Of a DNA stretch of 9,319 nt, positions 1 to 6,681 are shown one piece after another. The DNA comes from Melioribacteraceae bacterium (GTDB taxonomy: Bacteria; Bacteroidota; Ignavibacteria; Ignavibacteriales; Melioribacteraceae), in assembly GCA_015486905.1 (NCBI GenBank), contig WFQV01000107.1:1-9319 (forward strand), given 5' to 3'. The notes below the pieces were generated by a model that worked only from the letters and a program-made list of their open reading frames with translations, was not told where the DNA came from and ran no database searches. The translations under genes and the position numbers were made by a program. The first letter of the stretch is position 1. Each line of letters starts with the position of its first letter.

Positions 1-1
1 G

Positions 2-688
2 GATGCTATGCTGTCGCAAGAGTTTAAGGTTAATGTTTCAGGACCAACAATAGTCGGCAGCAGCGGCGAGCATCTGAAAATAAAATTTCCGGGAGCAACA
101 ATTGACAATAAAACCGTAGCCTCTTCTACGATTGATGTAGCGGAAGTTAAAGGTTTATTAAATAACACATCTGCTTTGCCGACACCCGGAATTCAATTAA
201 ACATCGGTACTATTTACGGTACGCAGGCGGCTTTAAGATGGTTGCCAAGTGTTGATTTACAAAACTTGGGTAAGTTCTCGCTCTTTGGATTTGGAATACT
301 GCATAATATTAATTCTTGGGTTCCGTTACCGTTACCTCTCGATTTTTCACTCGGTTTCTTTACACAGAAATTGACTGTGGGAGATGTTTTCCAAAGCAAA
401 GCAACTCAATTCGGGCTTTACGTTAGCAGAACCATTGGCTTCGGCGTGTCGGTTACTCCTTACGCCGGAATCACTTCCGAGTCCGCAACCACTACAATAA
501 AATATGATTACACCTTCGATACACCGGCGGGACCTTCCACACAGCACATCCAATTCGATTTGAATGGCGAGAACGGTATAGGCATTACTCTCGGTGCTAA
601 GTTAAGTTTGTTCTTCTTTAATATTGCCGCTGATTACAAAATTGCCAAAACCAATACGGCAACGGCTGCAATGTTTTTCGGATTTTAA
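2..688 (+). CDS. Outer-membrane beta-barrel protein, DUF6588-like (5' end cut by window edge)
   Basis: The reading frame is open to the first base of the window. The first ATG (base 8) is unlikely to be the true start, because no signal peptide follows it, so this is the C-terminal part of a longer protein with about 228 codons visible. The sequence alternates polar and hydrophobic residues and is rich in Gly, aromatics and Thr/Ser. It ends in FFGF with a terminal Phe, as expected of an outer-membrane barrel recognised by the BAM machinery. A central stretch reading LNIGTIYGTQAALRWLP, followed by LPLPLDFSLGFFTQKL, resembles what I remember of the Bacteroidota DUF6588 family; that assignment is from memory. 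Function is unknown, and transport or structural roles are only guesses. The gene ends 32 bases before a strong terminator and converges on the AddB-like gene. Confidence is high for a real coding region and moderate for the family. Confidence 0.85.
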   Translation, partial: DAMLSQEFKVNVSGPTIVGSSGEHLKIKFPGATIDNKTVASSTIDVAEVKGLLNNTSALPTPGIQLNIGTIYGTQAALRWLPSVDLQNLGKFSLFGFGILHNINSWVPLPLPLDFSLGFFTQKLTVGDVFQSKATQFGLYVSRTIGFGVSVTPYAGITSESATTTIKYDYTFDTPAGPSTQHIQFDLNGENGIGITLGAKLSLFFFNIAADYKIAKTNTATAAMFFGF

Positions 689-720
689 AATTACTCCGGG
701 TTTTTAAAAAGGTGAGTCAG

Positions 721-751
721 AGAGTCTCCTTCCCAGAAGGAGACTCTTTTT
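721..751 (+). terminator. Rho-independent terminator of the beta-barrel gene
   Basis: A perfect 12-base-pair stem (AGAGTCTCCTTC at 721-732 with its complement at 736-747) closes a three-base loop CCA. It is followed directly by TTTT (748-751). It lies 32 bases after the stop of the upstream barrel gene, in the right orientation to end that transcript. The minus-strand gene also ends towards it, but no T-tract directly follows the stem on that strand, so a two-way role is doubtful. Confidence 0.93.
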
Positions 752-863
752 AATTCCAATATTGCATTAGTAATGTAAGGCGATAAGAAAGAAAATAACG
801 AAAATCATTTTGCAGAGCGGATTATTTAATCTCAAATCCGTGCAAATCACGTAGCACTCCGTG

Positions 864-3800
864 TCATCCTTGTTCTATTGTTTTGGCAAATTTATCTTCT
901 GCTGCCCGGCAAATAGCTTGGTAAGGGCAATATTTGCATACTGTTTCTTCTCTGTTTTCAATTGTCGAAAGAGGGAATCTCCCGAGCGAAATGTTCTTGA
1001 CGTACTCTGTGATTTTTTCTTCAAGTATGTTAAAAAGATTTTCGTTAATTTCTGCAAATTCGGATTTGTCGGGATTTTCTTTCTTAATTAATTTTCCACG
1101 CGCTCTGTTTTCGTTTGCAAGTTGCTTCCCAAAATCACCGGCATTGTATTTCAAGGAGTAAATAATCATTCCCGCACCCTCGTAATCTTCACCCAAGAGT
1201 TGCCTTGCCGCAAAAAGGTAAACGGGTAATTGAAGTGAAAGTCCGTCGGATATTTCCTTTTGACTCGGCTTCTTACCGCTTAATTTGTAATCCACAACAT
1301 TGTAAAGTTTTTCTTTTTCGTTGATTTCAATTCGGTCGATTTTCCCCCTAATTAAAACTCCTCCTATTTTAATTGGCTCGGTGCGCATCATTGTTGATTC
1401 TTCTTTGAGATTTTCAAACCCGAATGACGCCTCAAAATATTTGGGTGTGAAGCCTGAATTGTCGTTCCGTTCGACTTCTAAAAACCTGTAGAGAATCGAG
1501 TCATTCTCGTTGCCTCCGATGCCGAGAATTTTTTCCTTTTCGTAAAAAGAAAGTTCCGATTTAAATATTTGAGTCCTTCCAATTTCTTCGCGTGCAATTT
1601 GAAAGATTAACCTCTTGGCTTGAAGGAATATTTCTTCCCCTGCGTTATTTAAAATTATTTTTTCCTTCAATGCCTGAGAATAAAAACGGTAAAGGATGTT
1701 GTGAATAATCCAGCCCAATTCAACCGGCTCTATTTCTTCCTTGGGTTCTTCAAGAATTTCAATTTTTAAAATTCTTTCTAAGAAAAACTTGAACGGGCAC
1801 TGTGCGTAAGTTTCTAATTGTGTTGCCGAATAAACCCTGCTTTTCCAGGAAGCCAAATAACTTTTTAATTTTTCGTTCGAATTATTTTCCATAGAATCTT
1901 TCAGCAGAAAGCCTAAGTAAGCTGCCGAATCTTCTGCTCTTTGTAGTTTCGAATAATCAATGTTCAAAAATCGAACTATTTTTCCCGCGTCAATTTTAAA
2001 TGTGTTTTCGGATGTAAGAAAACGTTTTGATTCATTGTTTTTAATCAGCAAGTAAAAATCTTTTAAAAGCTCTTCCCTCGAAAAGTAAAAGTCGTTAAAA
2101 TCCTCGGGTTTTAAATTCGTTACTGAAAACAGTTCCTCGAATTCCGTGAGGAATGAAGAGCGAGCCAATTCTTTTTTAAGTTCAAACTTTGGCAGAGTAA
2201 GATAAAGTTTCTTCCTCCAGGCTTTTAATGCTTGGTAGAAAAGATAGCGTTGTTCGGTAAGATGCCTCAATTCGTTTTTGGCGAATGCTTCCGGCTTAAA
2301 TATTTCGGGGCGGTATTTAATCGGGAAGTCGCCATCGACCATTCCTGCGACGAACAAGTAGTCGAAAGTCAAACCGCGGATTTCATTTGCCGAAGTAACC
2401 AGTACGCCGTAGTCCGAACGTTCCTTTACATTAAAGCGCGATGAGTGTGCCAGCGTTCGTAATCTTTCCAGAAAAAAGTTAATTTTAAATTTCTCTTTCT
2501 TTCCTTCTTTGATTTCAATTAAAGCAAATACTTCTTCGACGGATTCGAGCAACGTGGAAACACTTTTAATGTTTGTTTCCTGTTGGAAGTCATCGCCCTG
2601 CAGTAGAAGAATGTTTATTCCAAGAGCCTTGATTAACAGTTTTAATTGTTTAACAAACTCGCCAATTGTAAGAGGTGTTGAAAACGGATTTAGCAGGTTT
2701 TTAATTTCCTCAATACTCTCAAGCGCCGATTCGAATATTTGTTTCTGAGAGGGGTCCTCTTCTATTTTTATCTGATTACCGAGTTGCGCCTCCCAATTTT
2801 CCAATCCTATTGTGATTTTTAAGATTCTTGCTGAGGATTGAAGCGCACCGACATTAACCCCGGGCGCGTTGATGAACCCGCTGCTAAAAGCCCGCAGAAT
2901 GTTTTTGTAATAGTAATTGTTTTCAACTATTTCCAAAAGGTTTAATATTGCCGTTACCGGCTGAGTTCTGTCCAAGGAAATTCTGTCGGTTAAATTTAGC
3001 GGGATGCCGTAATCGCAAAAAACATCACGGACTATTTGCGAATAATTGGAAATGGAATTGAAAACAACGCAGATTTCATTAGGCGGTGTGTCAGTTTCAA
3101 TTAAAATTCGCTTTATTTGCTTTGCAATTAATTGAATTTCATGCTCGCGGTTTTCTCCTTCTATTAAAAAAACTTTGTCGGCAAAGGAAGTTTCTTTTTT
3201 AGTAACTGGTTTAAAAAGTTTTTCTCGGACAATATTGACGAAGATACTGTTTTTTAAGGGTGAAACCTCCTCGACTTCTTTGAACCCTTTGTTTTTAAGA
3301 GCGTTGTAACAGTCGTCCAAATGTGAAAACAGAAGGTAGTTGAATTTATAGTAATCGAAGTTAACAAACGATTCAACGTTGGACAATTTGGAAAGCATCT
3401 CAAGTATTTTAATTTCCGGCGGGGAGAATTCATCGAAGCCGTTGACAATTATTGTTTTGACTTCGGGATAAAGTTCACGAAAAATATTTTGGAACGTTTC
3501 TTTCCCGAGCGCGAGAATCTTTTCGTAAACGTCACCTGTTTCAAACGCATTTACCGAGCGGGTGGATGCTAAATATTCCGAGTAAATATTTGCAATGTCA
3601 ATCGATTTTCTCTTCTCTGCGTCGCTAAGTCCCTTTGTGGAATTCAGCAAATCATTAGCCCAAATTCCGAAACGTTTGAATTCGGAGATTACTTCGCGAA
3701 ATTCTTCAATTGTGCCGAACGGAATTTCACCATTGTAAGAAGAAAAGAACTGAAGCTTTGTTTTTGCTGCGGCTTGTTCCAGAAAGACGGAAGCGGCTGA

Positions 3801-4046
3801 TTCCGAGAGTGTGCGAAAAATTTCTTTTTCAGAAAGAATTTTTTGAGTGAATGTGTCCAGCGTTTCAATGTTTATTACCGAAGCACCTTTACGCGGCGTA
3901 AGGTCAATCAACCGTTTTTTTAATTTTCTTACACGACGGTTGGTGGGAACAATTAATAAAAATTTTTCAAGCAAATTTTCTTTTGTCAGATCGTCAACCA
4001 AACGCTCTAAATCTATTTGCTTTTTAGATGTCTTGGCAAGAATCAT
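864..4046 (-). CDS. AddB-like protein: inactive UvrD-type helicase fold with C-terminal RecB-family Fe-S nuclease
   Basis: This 1060-residue protein has the layout of AddB / exonuclease V gamma-like proteins, which repair double-strand breaks with an AddA/RecB helicase partner. The N-terminus (FLLIVPTNRRVRKLK, about 29-43) sits where Walker A is expected but has no GKT/GKS, so ATP hydrolysis here is unlikely. Later helicase-like parts are visible: GENREHEIQLIAKQI near 297-311, the motif-V-like TSANEIRGLTFDYLFVAG near 551-568, and QRYLFYQALKAWRKKLYL near 599-616. The nuclease core is complete: His782, Asp904 (GKIDR), Asp919-Tyr920-Lys921 and Gln939 (QLPVY). Cys750 (QCPFKFF) with Cys1037, Cys1040 and Cys1046 (CKYCPYQAIC) matches the split four-cysteine 4Fe-4S staple of AddB, Dna2 and Cas4. 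The start overlaps the CYTH stop as ATGA, so translation is probably coupled; no clear ribosome site precedes it. No addA-like gene is present in this window. Confidence 0.9.
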   Translation of the reverse strand: MILAKTSKKQIDLERLVDDLTKENLLEKFLLIVPTNRRVRKLKKRLIDLTPRKGASVINIETLDTFTQKILSEKEIFRTLSESAASVFLEQAAAKTKLQFFSSYNGEIPFGTIEEFREVISEFKRFGIWANDLLNSTKGLSDAEKRKSIDIANIYSEYLASTRSVNAFETGDVYEKILALGKETFQNIFRELYPEVKTIIVNGFDEFSPPEIKILEMLSKLSNVESFVNFDYYKFNYLLFSHLDDCYNALKNKGFKEVEEVSPLKNSIFVNIVREKLFKPVTKKETSFADKVFLIEGENREHEIQLIAKQIKRILIETDTPPNEICVVFNSISNYSQIVRDVFCDYGIPLNLTDRISLDRTQPVTAILNLLEIVENNYYYKNILRAFSSGFINAPGVNVGALQSSARILKITIGLENWEAQLGNQIKIEEDPSQKQIFESALESIEEIKNLLNPFSTPLTIGEFVKQLKLLIKALGINILLLQGDDFQQETNIKSVSTLLESVEEVFALIEIKEGKKEKFKINFFLERLRTLAHSSRFNVKERSDYGVLVTSANEIRGLTFDYLFVAGMVDGDFPIKYRPEIFKPEAFAKNELRHLTEQRYLFYQALKAWRKKLYLTLPKFELKKELARSSFLTEFEELFSVTNLKPEDFNDFYFSREELLKDFYLLIKNNESKRFLTSENTFKIDAGKIVRFLNIDYSKLQRAEDSAAYLGFLLKDSMENNSNEKLKSYLASWKSRVYSATQLETYAQCPFKFFLERILKIEILEEPKEEIEPVELGWIIHNILYRFYSQALKEKIILNNAGEEIFLQAKRLIFQIAREEIGRTQIFKSELSFYEKEKILGIGGNENDSILYRFLEVERNDNSGFTPKYFEASFGFENLKEESTMMRTEPIKIGGVLIRGKIDRIEINEKEKLYNVVDYKLSGKKPSQKEISDGLSLQLPVYLFAARQLLGEDYEGAGMIIYSLKYNAGDFGKQLANENRARGKLIKKENPDKSEFAEINENLFNILEEKITEYVKNISLGRFPLSTIENREETVCKYCPYQAICRAAEDKFAKTIEQG

Positions 4047-4540
4047 TTTTTAACCAAGAATCTATAAGAAGTTTTAATTTGTTTTTCCGTGTCTATTTCC
4101 AACAACTTGATTACTTCGTTGAAGCGGCTTTCGGCGTCCTTTTTCCCTTTTGTTACGGCGGTTTCCAACTCAAGGAATTTTCCCAGCCCTTTAACAGAGT
4201 CGAGGTGAATTCTTGTTCCCTTGTAAATAAAGAGCTTTCGGACTTTTTCCACTACCGCTTCCTTTGGCAAAAAGTTTAGGAAAGTTTTTTCAATGTTTTT
4301 GCCTTCTAAAGAAATAACCTCAAAGTTGCTCCAACGCTTTTTGCCTTTTTCGTTGCGGTTGTAATAGATTAACTCGTGTTTTCCGTTTTGCCGCCGCAAT
4401 TTTAAGAGCCCGCTTTCAGCAGTAAAGTAAATATCTTTTTGTCTCAATTCCCCTTTGTACTCGACATTAATTTTGCTTAATGTTTTCAGCACTTTTCTGA
4501 AGTCGTTGATTTTAATTTTAAGTTCTAAGTTGGTAGCCAT
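4043..4540 (-). CDS. CYTH-domain protein, class IV adenylate cyclase-like / triphosphate-binding
   Basis: This 165-residue protein spans a whole CYTH domain. CYTH enzymes fold into an eight-stranded tunnel that binds triphosphates with divalent metal; members include class IV adenylate cyclases, inorganic triphosphatases and thiamine triphosphatase. Visible motifs are NLELK at residues 4-8 (the ExExK signature with Asn for the first Glu), DIYF at 36-39, LKLRR at 46-50, an Arg at 62, RIHLD at 110-114, GLGKFLELE at 118-126 and SYR at 158-160. The later motifs resemble the class IV cyclase branch more than the short triphosphatases, but the reaction cannot be settled from sequence. It is the first gene of a minus-strand pair. 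Its TGA overlaps the ATG of the AddB-like gene. The start at 4540 has only a weak ribosome site (GTAAGAA just upstream) but places the signature motif at the usual N-terminal position. Confidence 0.87.
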   Translation of the reverse strand: MATNLELKIKINDFRKVLKTLSKINVEYKGELRQKDIYFTAESGLLKLRRQNGKHELIYYNRNEKGKKRWSNFEVISLEGKNIEKTFLNFLPKEAVVEKVRKLFIYKGTRIHLDSVKGLGKFLELETAVTKGKKDAESRFNEVIKLLEIDTEKQIKTSYRFLVKK

Positions 4541-4650
4541 TTCTTACTCGGAACGTTTTTTCATTTTTATTTTACAATAATAGGAATTAACATTGTTTTT
4601 AAAGATATTATTATTAATTTTAAATTAAAAAGATTCTAAAGGAAATAGTA
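4541..4650. promoter_or_regulatory. Divergent promoter region between the CYTH-AddB operon and the small barrel gene
   Basis: This 110-base, very AT-rich gap separates two outward-facing transcription units, so it must hold both start sites unless one is read from elsewhere. On the + strand an AAAGGA ribosome site (4638-4643) lies seven bases before the ATG at 4651. On the minus strand TAAAAT (4574-4569) and TATTGT (4579-4574) resemble -10 boxes, but no convincing -35 box sits at the right distance. No clear Bacteroides-type TTTG / TAnnTTTG pair is seen. Individual boxes are therefore not called. Confidence 0.4.
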
Positions 4651-5295
4651 ATGTTAAAGAAAATAATTTTTGTCTTATTGTTAATTCCGGCTATGATGGT
4701 CTTTCCGCAAAAATTAGGCAAAATGGCCGGGGGACCCAAGCCCGTTAAGTTCCCGGAAAACGCTTGGGGTGTGGATATAATGTTCGGCGAAGGAGGCTTC
4801 GGTTTCGGCGCTTTCCTGCGTAAGAATTTTAACCGAGAGATTACCGGTTTTACGGATATTTCTTTTTCCGAATCGAAGGACGAGCATGAAATTCAATTCG
4901 TCGATTATTGGGGCAGGACTTTCACTCTCGGCAAAAAAAACAGGGTGTTTTTGATTCCTTTGAACTTCGGAATACAGTACAGACTTTTTACAAACACATT
5001 GACGGATAACTTCCGCCCTTATTTGAATGCCGGTGCCGGCCCGACTTATGTTCTCACCACACCTTACGAGCTTGAGTTCTTTACTTCCTTCAAGGAGACA
5101 CAGAGCTACATTGCCGCAGGGGGTTACGTTGGAGCGGGCGCTAATTTCGGAATCGACAGATCCAATCTTTTGGGGCTGAACGTCAGGTACTACTTTATTC
5201 ATATGTTTAACGCAGGTGTGGAATCGATGGCGGGACGACGCAGAAAAGATTTCGGAAGTATTTACATTACGCTGAATATCGGGGTACAGTATTAG
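4651..5295 (+). CDS. Small secreted outer-membrane beta-barrel protein
   Basis: The 214-residue product starts with a Sec signal peptide: two lysines, then a hydrophobic run from about residue 5 to 18, with cleavage probably near residues 18-21 (VFPQK). The mature part alternates in the manner of membrane beta-strands, with Gly and aromatic-rich segments at about 47-57, 64-73, 99-113, 121-136, 153-168, 172-186 and 201-214. The last residue is Tyr, as in BAM-inserted barrels. The size would suit an eight-stranded barrel of the OmpA/OmpX type, although the strand count is my estimate. No conserved enzymatic motif is seen and the function is unknown. The AAAGGA site seven bases upstream supports the start. 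It is a single gene, divergent from the CYTH-AddB operon and separated by 127 bases from the DUF1015 gene. Confidence 0.87.
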   Translation: MLKKIIFVLLLIPAMMVFPQKLGKMAGGPKPVKFPENAWGVDIMFGEGGFGFGAFLRKNFNREITGFTDISFSESKDEHEIQFVDYWGRTFTLGKKNRVFLIPLNFGIQYRLFTNTLTDNFRPYLNAGAGPTYVLTTPYELEFFTSFKETQSYIAAGGYVGAGANFGIDRSNLLGLNVRYYFIHMFNAGVESMAGRRRKDFGSIYITLNIGVQY

Positions 5296-5299
5296 ATGT

Positions 5300-5319
5300 T
5301 TAAAAATATGTTTTTTTAA
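5300..5319 (+). terminator. Possible weak AT-only terminator after the small barrel gene
   Basis: TTAAAAA (5300-5306) can pair with TTTTTAA (5313-5319) around a six-base loop, inside a run of seven T (5311-5317). It lies just after the stop codon at 5295. A stem with no GC pair is weak, so this may be only AT-rich sequence. Confidence 0.25.
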
Positions 5320-5369
5320 TGACAATTCCGGGTCAAATAAAATAGATATTTACAAGCAAATAAAATATT

Positions 5370-5398
5370 TTTACAATTGAAACAGAATAAATTATTGT
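5370..5398 (+). promoter_or_regulatory. Candidate sigma-70-type promoter for DUF1015-serC
   Basis: TTTACA (5370-5375) and TATTGT (5393-5398) are separated by 17 bases. They match the -35 and -10 consensus at five and four of six positions. Transcription would start near 5405, leaving a leader of about 18 bases that holds an AGGGAG ribosome site (5408-5413) nine bases before the ATG. A perfect TTGACA at 5398-5403 is too near the start codon to act as a -35 box for this gene. Housekeeping promoters differ across the Bacteroidota group, so confidence is low. Confidence 0.3.
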
Positions 5399-5422
5399 TG
5401 ACAAATTAGGGAGAAGAAATCA

Positions 5423-6658
5423 ATGGCAGTAATAAGACCCTTCAGAGCTTTAAGACCCGCAAAAGAAGTTGCGCATTTGGTTGCAAGTGTTCCTTACGAT
5501 GTTGTGAATAGAGAAGAAGCGTCTGAATTGGCAAAAGATAATCCGTTGAATTTTTTAAGAGTTACCCGCTCGGAGATTGAACTTCCTCCCGAGACCGACC
5601 CGTATGATAAGACTGTTTACGAAAAAGCAAAAGAAAATCTTGAACGCTTAAAGAAGGAGGCTCCCCTTGTTCAAGACGATGAACCGAGGTTTTACGTTTA
5701 CAAACTTACAATGGGCGGACAAACACAGGTGGGTATTGCCGCTACTTTTTCGGTTGAGGATTACGACAACAACATAATACTAAAACACGAAAAAACCAGA
5801 AAGGTAAAAGAAGACGACAGAACAAATCACATAGTTACAACCAAAGCACAAACCGGCGGCGTGTTCTTGACTTACCGGGGTATTCACGAAATAGATGCAG
5901 TGGTTGACAAAACGATGGAAACCGAGCCGCTCTACAAGTTTACCTCTGACGACGGAATTGAACATGTCCTTTGGAAAATGCCTGAAGATTACAATGATAT
6001 TGTAATCTTTGAAATTGAGAAAGTTAAAAATCTTTACATTGCCGACGGGCATCACCGCGCTGCAAGTGCGAGCCGTGCTCAGAAGGTAATGAAGGAACAA
6101 ACTACTACGCACACGGGAGAGGAAGAGTACAATTTCTTTTTTGCGGTTCTCTTCCCTGCAGAACAATTAAAAATAATGCCTTACAACCGTGTTGTATTTA
6201 ACCTTAATAATTTAAGTACTCAAGAATATTTTGAGAAAATCAAAAAGAATTTCTCTCTTGAAAAAACGGAAAACCCGAATCCACGCGAGAGAAAAACTTT
6301 TTGCATGTTCATTGAAGACGAATGGTATTTATTAAAACCGAATGAAAACGTTAAGGAAGTTGAAGACAGCGTTGGTGAAAATCTTGACGTTAGCATTCTG
6401 CAGAATTATTTGCTTAATCCTATTTTAGGGATTAAAGACCCTCGCACGGATTCAAACATTGATTTCATTGGCGGAATTCGCGGCACGGATGAGCTTGAAA
6501 AATTAGTAAAAGAAGGGAAAGCAAAAGTCGCTTTCTCGATGTTCCCCGTCTCGGTTGACGATTTAATGAACATCGCCGATGCCGGAGAGGTAATGCCTCC
6601 GAAATCGACTTGGTTCGAACCGAAACTAAGGGACGGTTTACTTGTTCATTTAATTTGA
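5423..6658 (+). CDS. DUF1015 family protein, co-operonic with serC
   Basis: The 411-residue protein is a full-length member of the uncharacterised DUF1015 family. Conserved-looking blocks run from end to end: RPFRALRP at 5-12, SVPYDVV at 22-28, NFLRVTRSE at 43-51, HEKTR at 122-126, ADGHHRAASA at 207-216, LDVSILQNYLLNPILGI at 321-337, IDFIGG at 346-351 and the C-terminal MPPKSTWFEPKL with GLLVHLI at 391-411. The DGHHR block resembles the motif of ParB/sulfiredoxin-fold proteins, among them free-serine kinases; this similarity is my reading and not an established assignment. No signal peptide or membrane segment is seen, so it should be cytoplasmic. AGGGAG nine bases upstream supports the start. 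serC follows after 23 bases with no terminator between, and I recall DUF1015 genes commonly lying near serine-synthesis genes. A role in serine or phosphoserine metabolism is inference. Confidence 0.92.
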   Translation: MAVIRPFRALRPAKEVAHLVASVPYDVVNREEASELAKDNPLNFLRVTRSEIELPPETDPYDKTVYEKAKENLERLKKEAPLVQDDEPRFYVYKLTMGGQTQVGIAATFSVEDYDNNIILKHEKTRKVKEDDRTNHIVTTKAQTGGVFLTYRGIHEIDAVVDKTMETEPLYKFTSDDGIEHVLWKMPEDYNDIVIFEIEKVKNLYIADGHHRAASASRAQKVMKEQTTTHTGEEEYNFFFAVLFPAEQLKIMPYNRVVFNLNNLSTQEYFEKIKKNFSLEKTENPNPRERKTFCMFIEDEWYLLKPNENVKEVEDSVGENLDVSILQNYLLNPILGIKDPRTDSNIDFIGGIRGTDELEKLVKEGKAKVAFSMFPVSVDDLMNIADAGEVMPPKSTWFEPKLRDGLLVHLI

Positions 6659-6681
6659 AAAAAAAATTAAGGAATCGAAAA

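Noticed and set aside
4714..5325. 203-codon open frame on the minus strand across the small barrel gene
   Set aside because: It lies opposite a gene with a signal peptide, barrel pattern and ribosome site. Its product is rich in scattered Cys, His and Arg with no motif, typical of an antisense shadow.
5398..5403. Perfect TTGACA as a -35 box
   Set aside because: It ends 19 bases before the DUF1015 start codon, leaving no room for a -10 box and start site upstream of the gene.
5780..6166. 128-codon open frame on the minus strand inside DUF1015
   Set aside because: It is fully inside a gene with conserved family motifs, its product looks random, and no ribosome site was noticed.
6610..6681. 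Upstream in-frame ATG that would lengthen SerC by 24 residues
   Set aside because: The extra residues have no SerC counterpart and overlap the DUF1015 coding end, and the ATG at 6682 has a good AAGGA site at the right distance.
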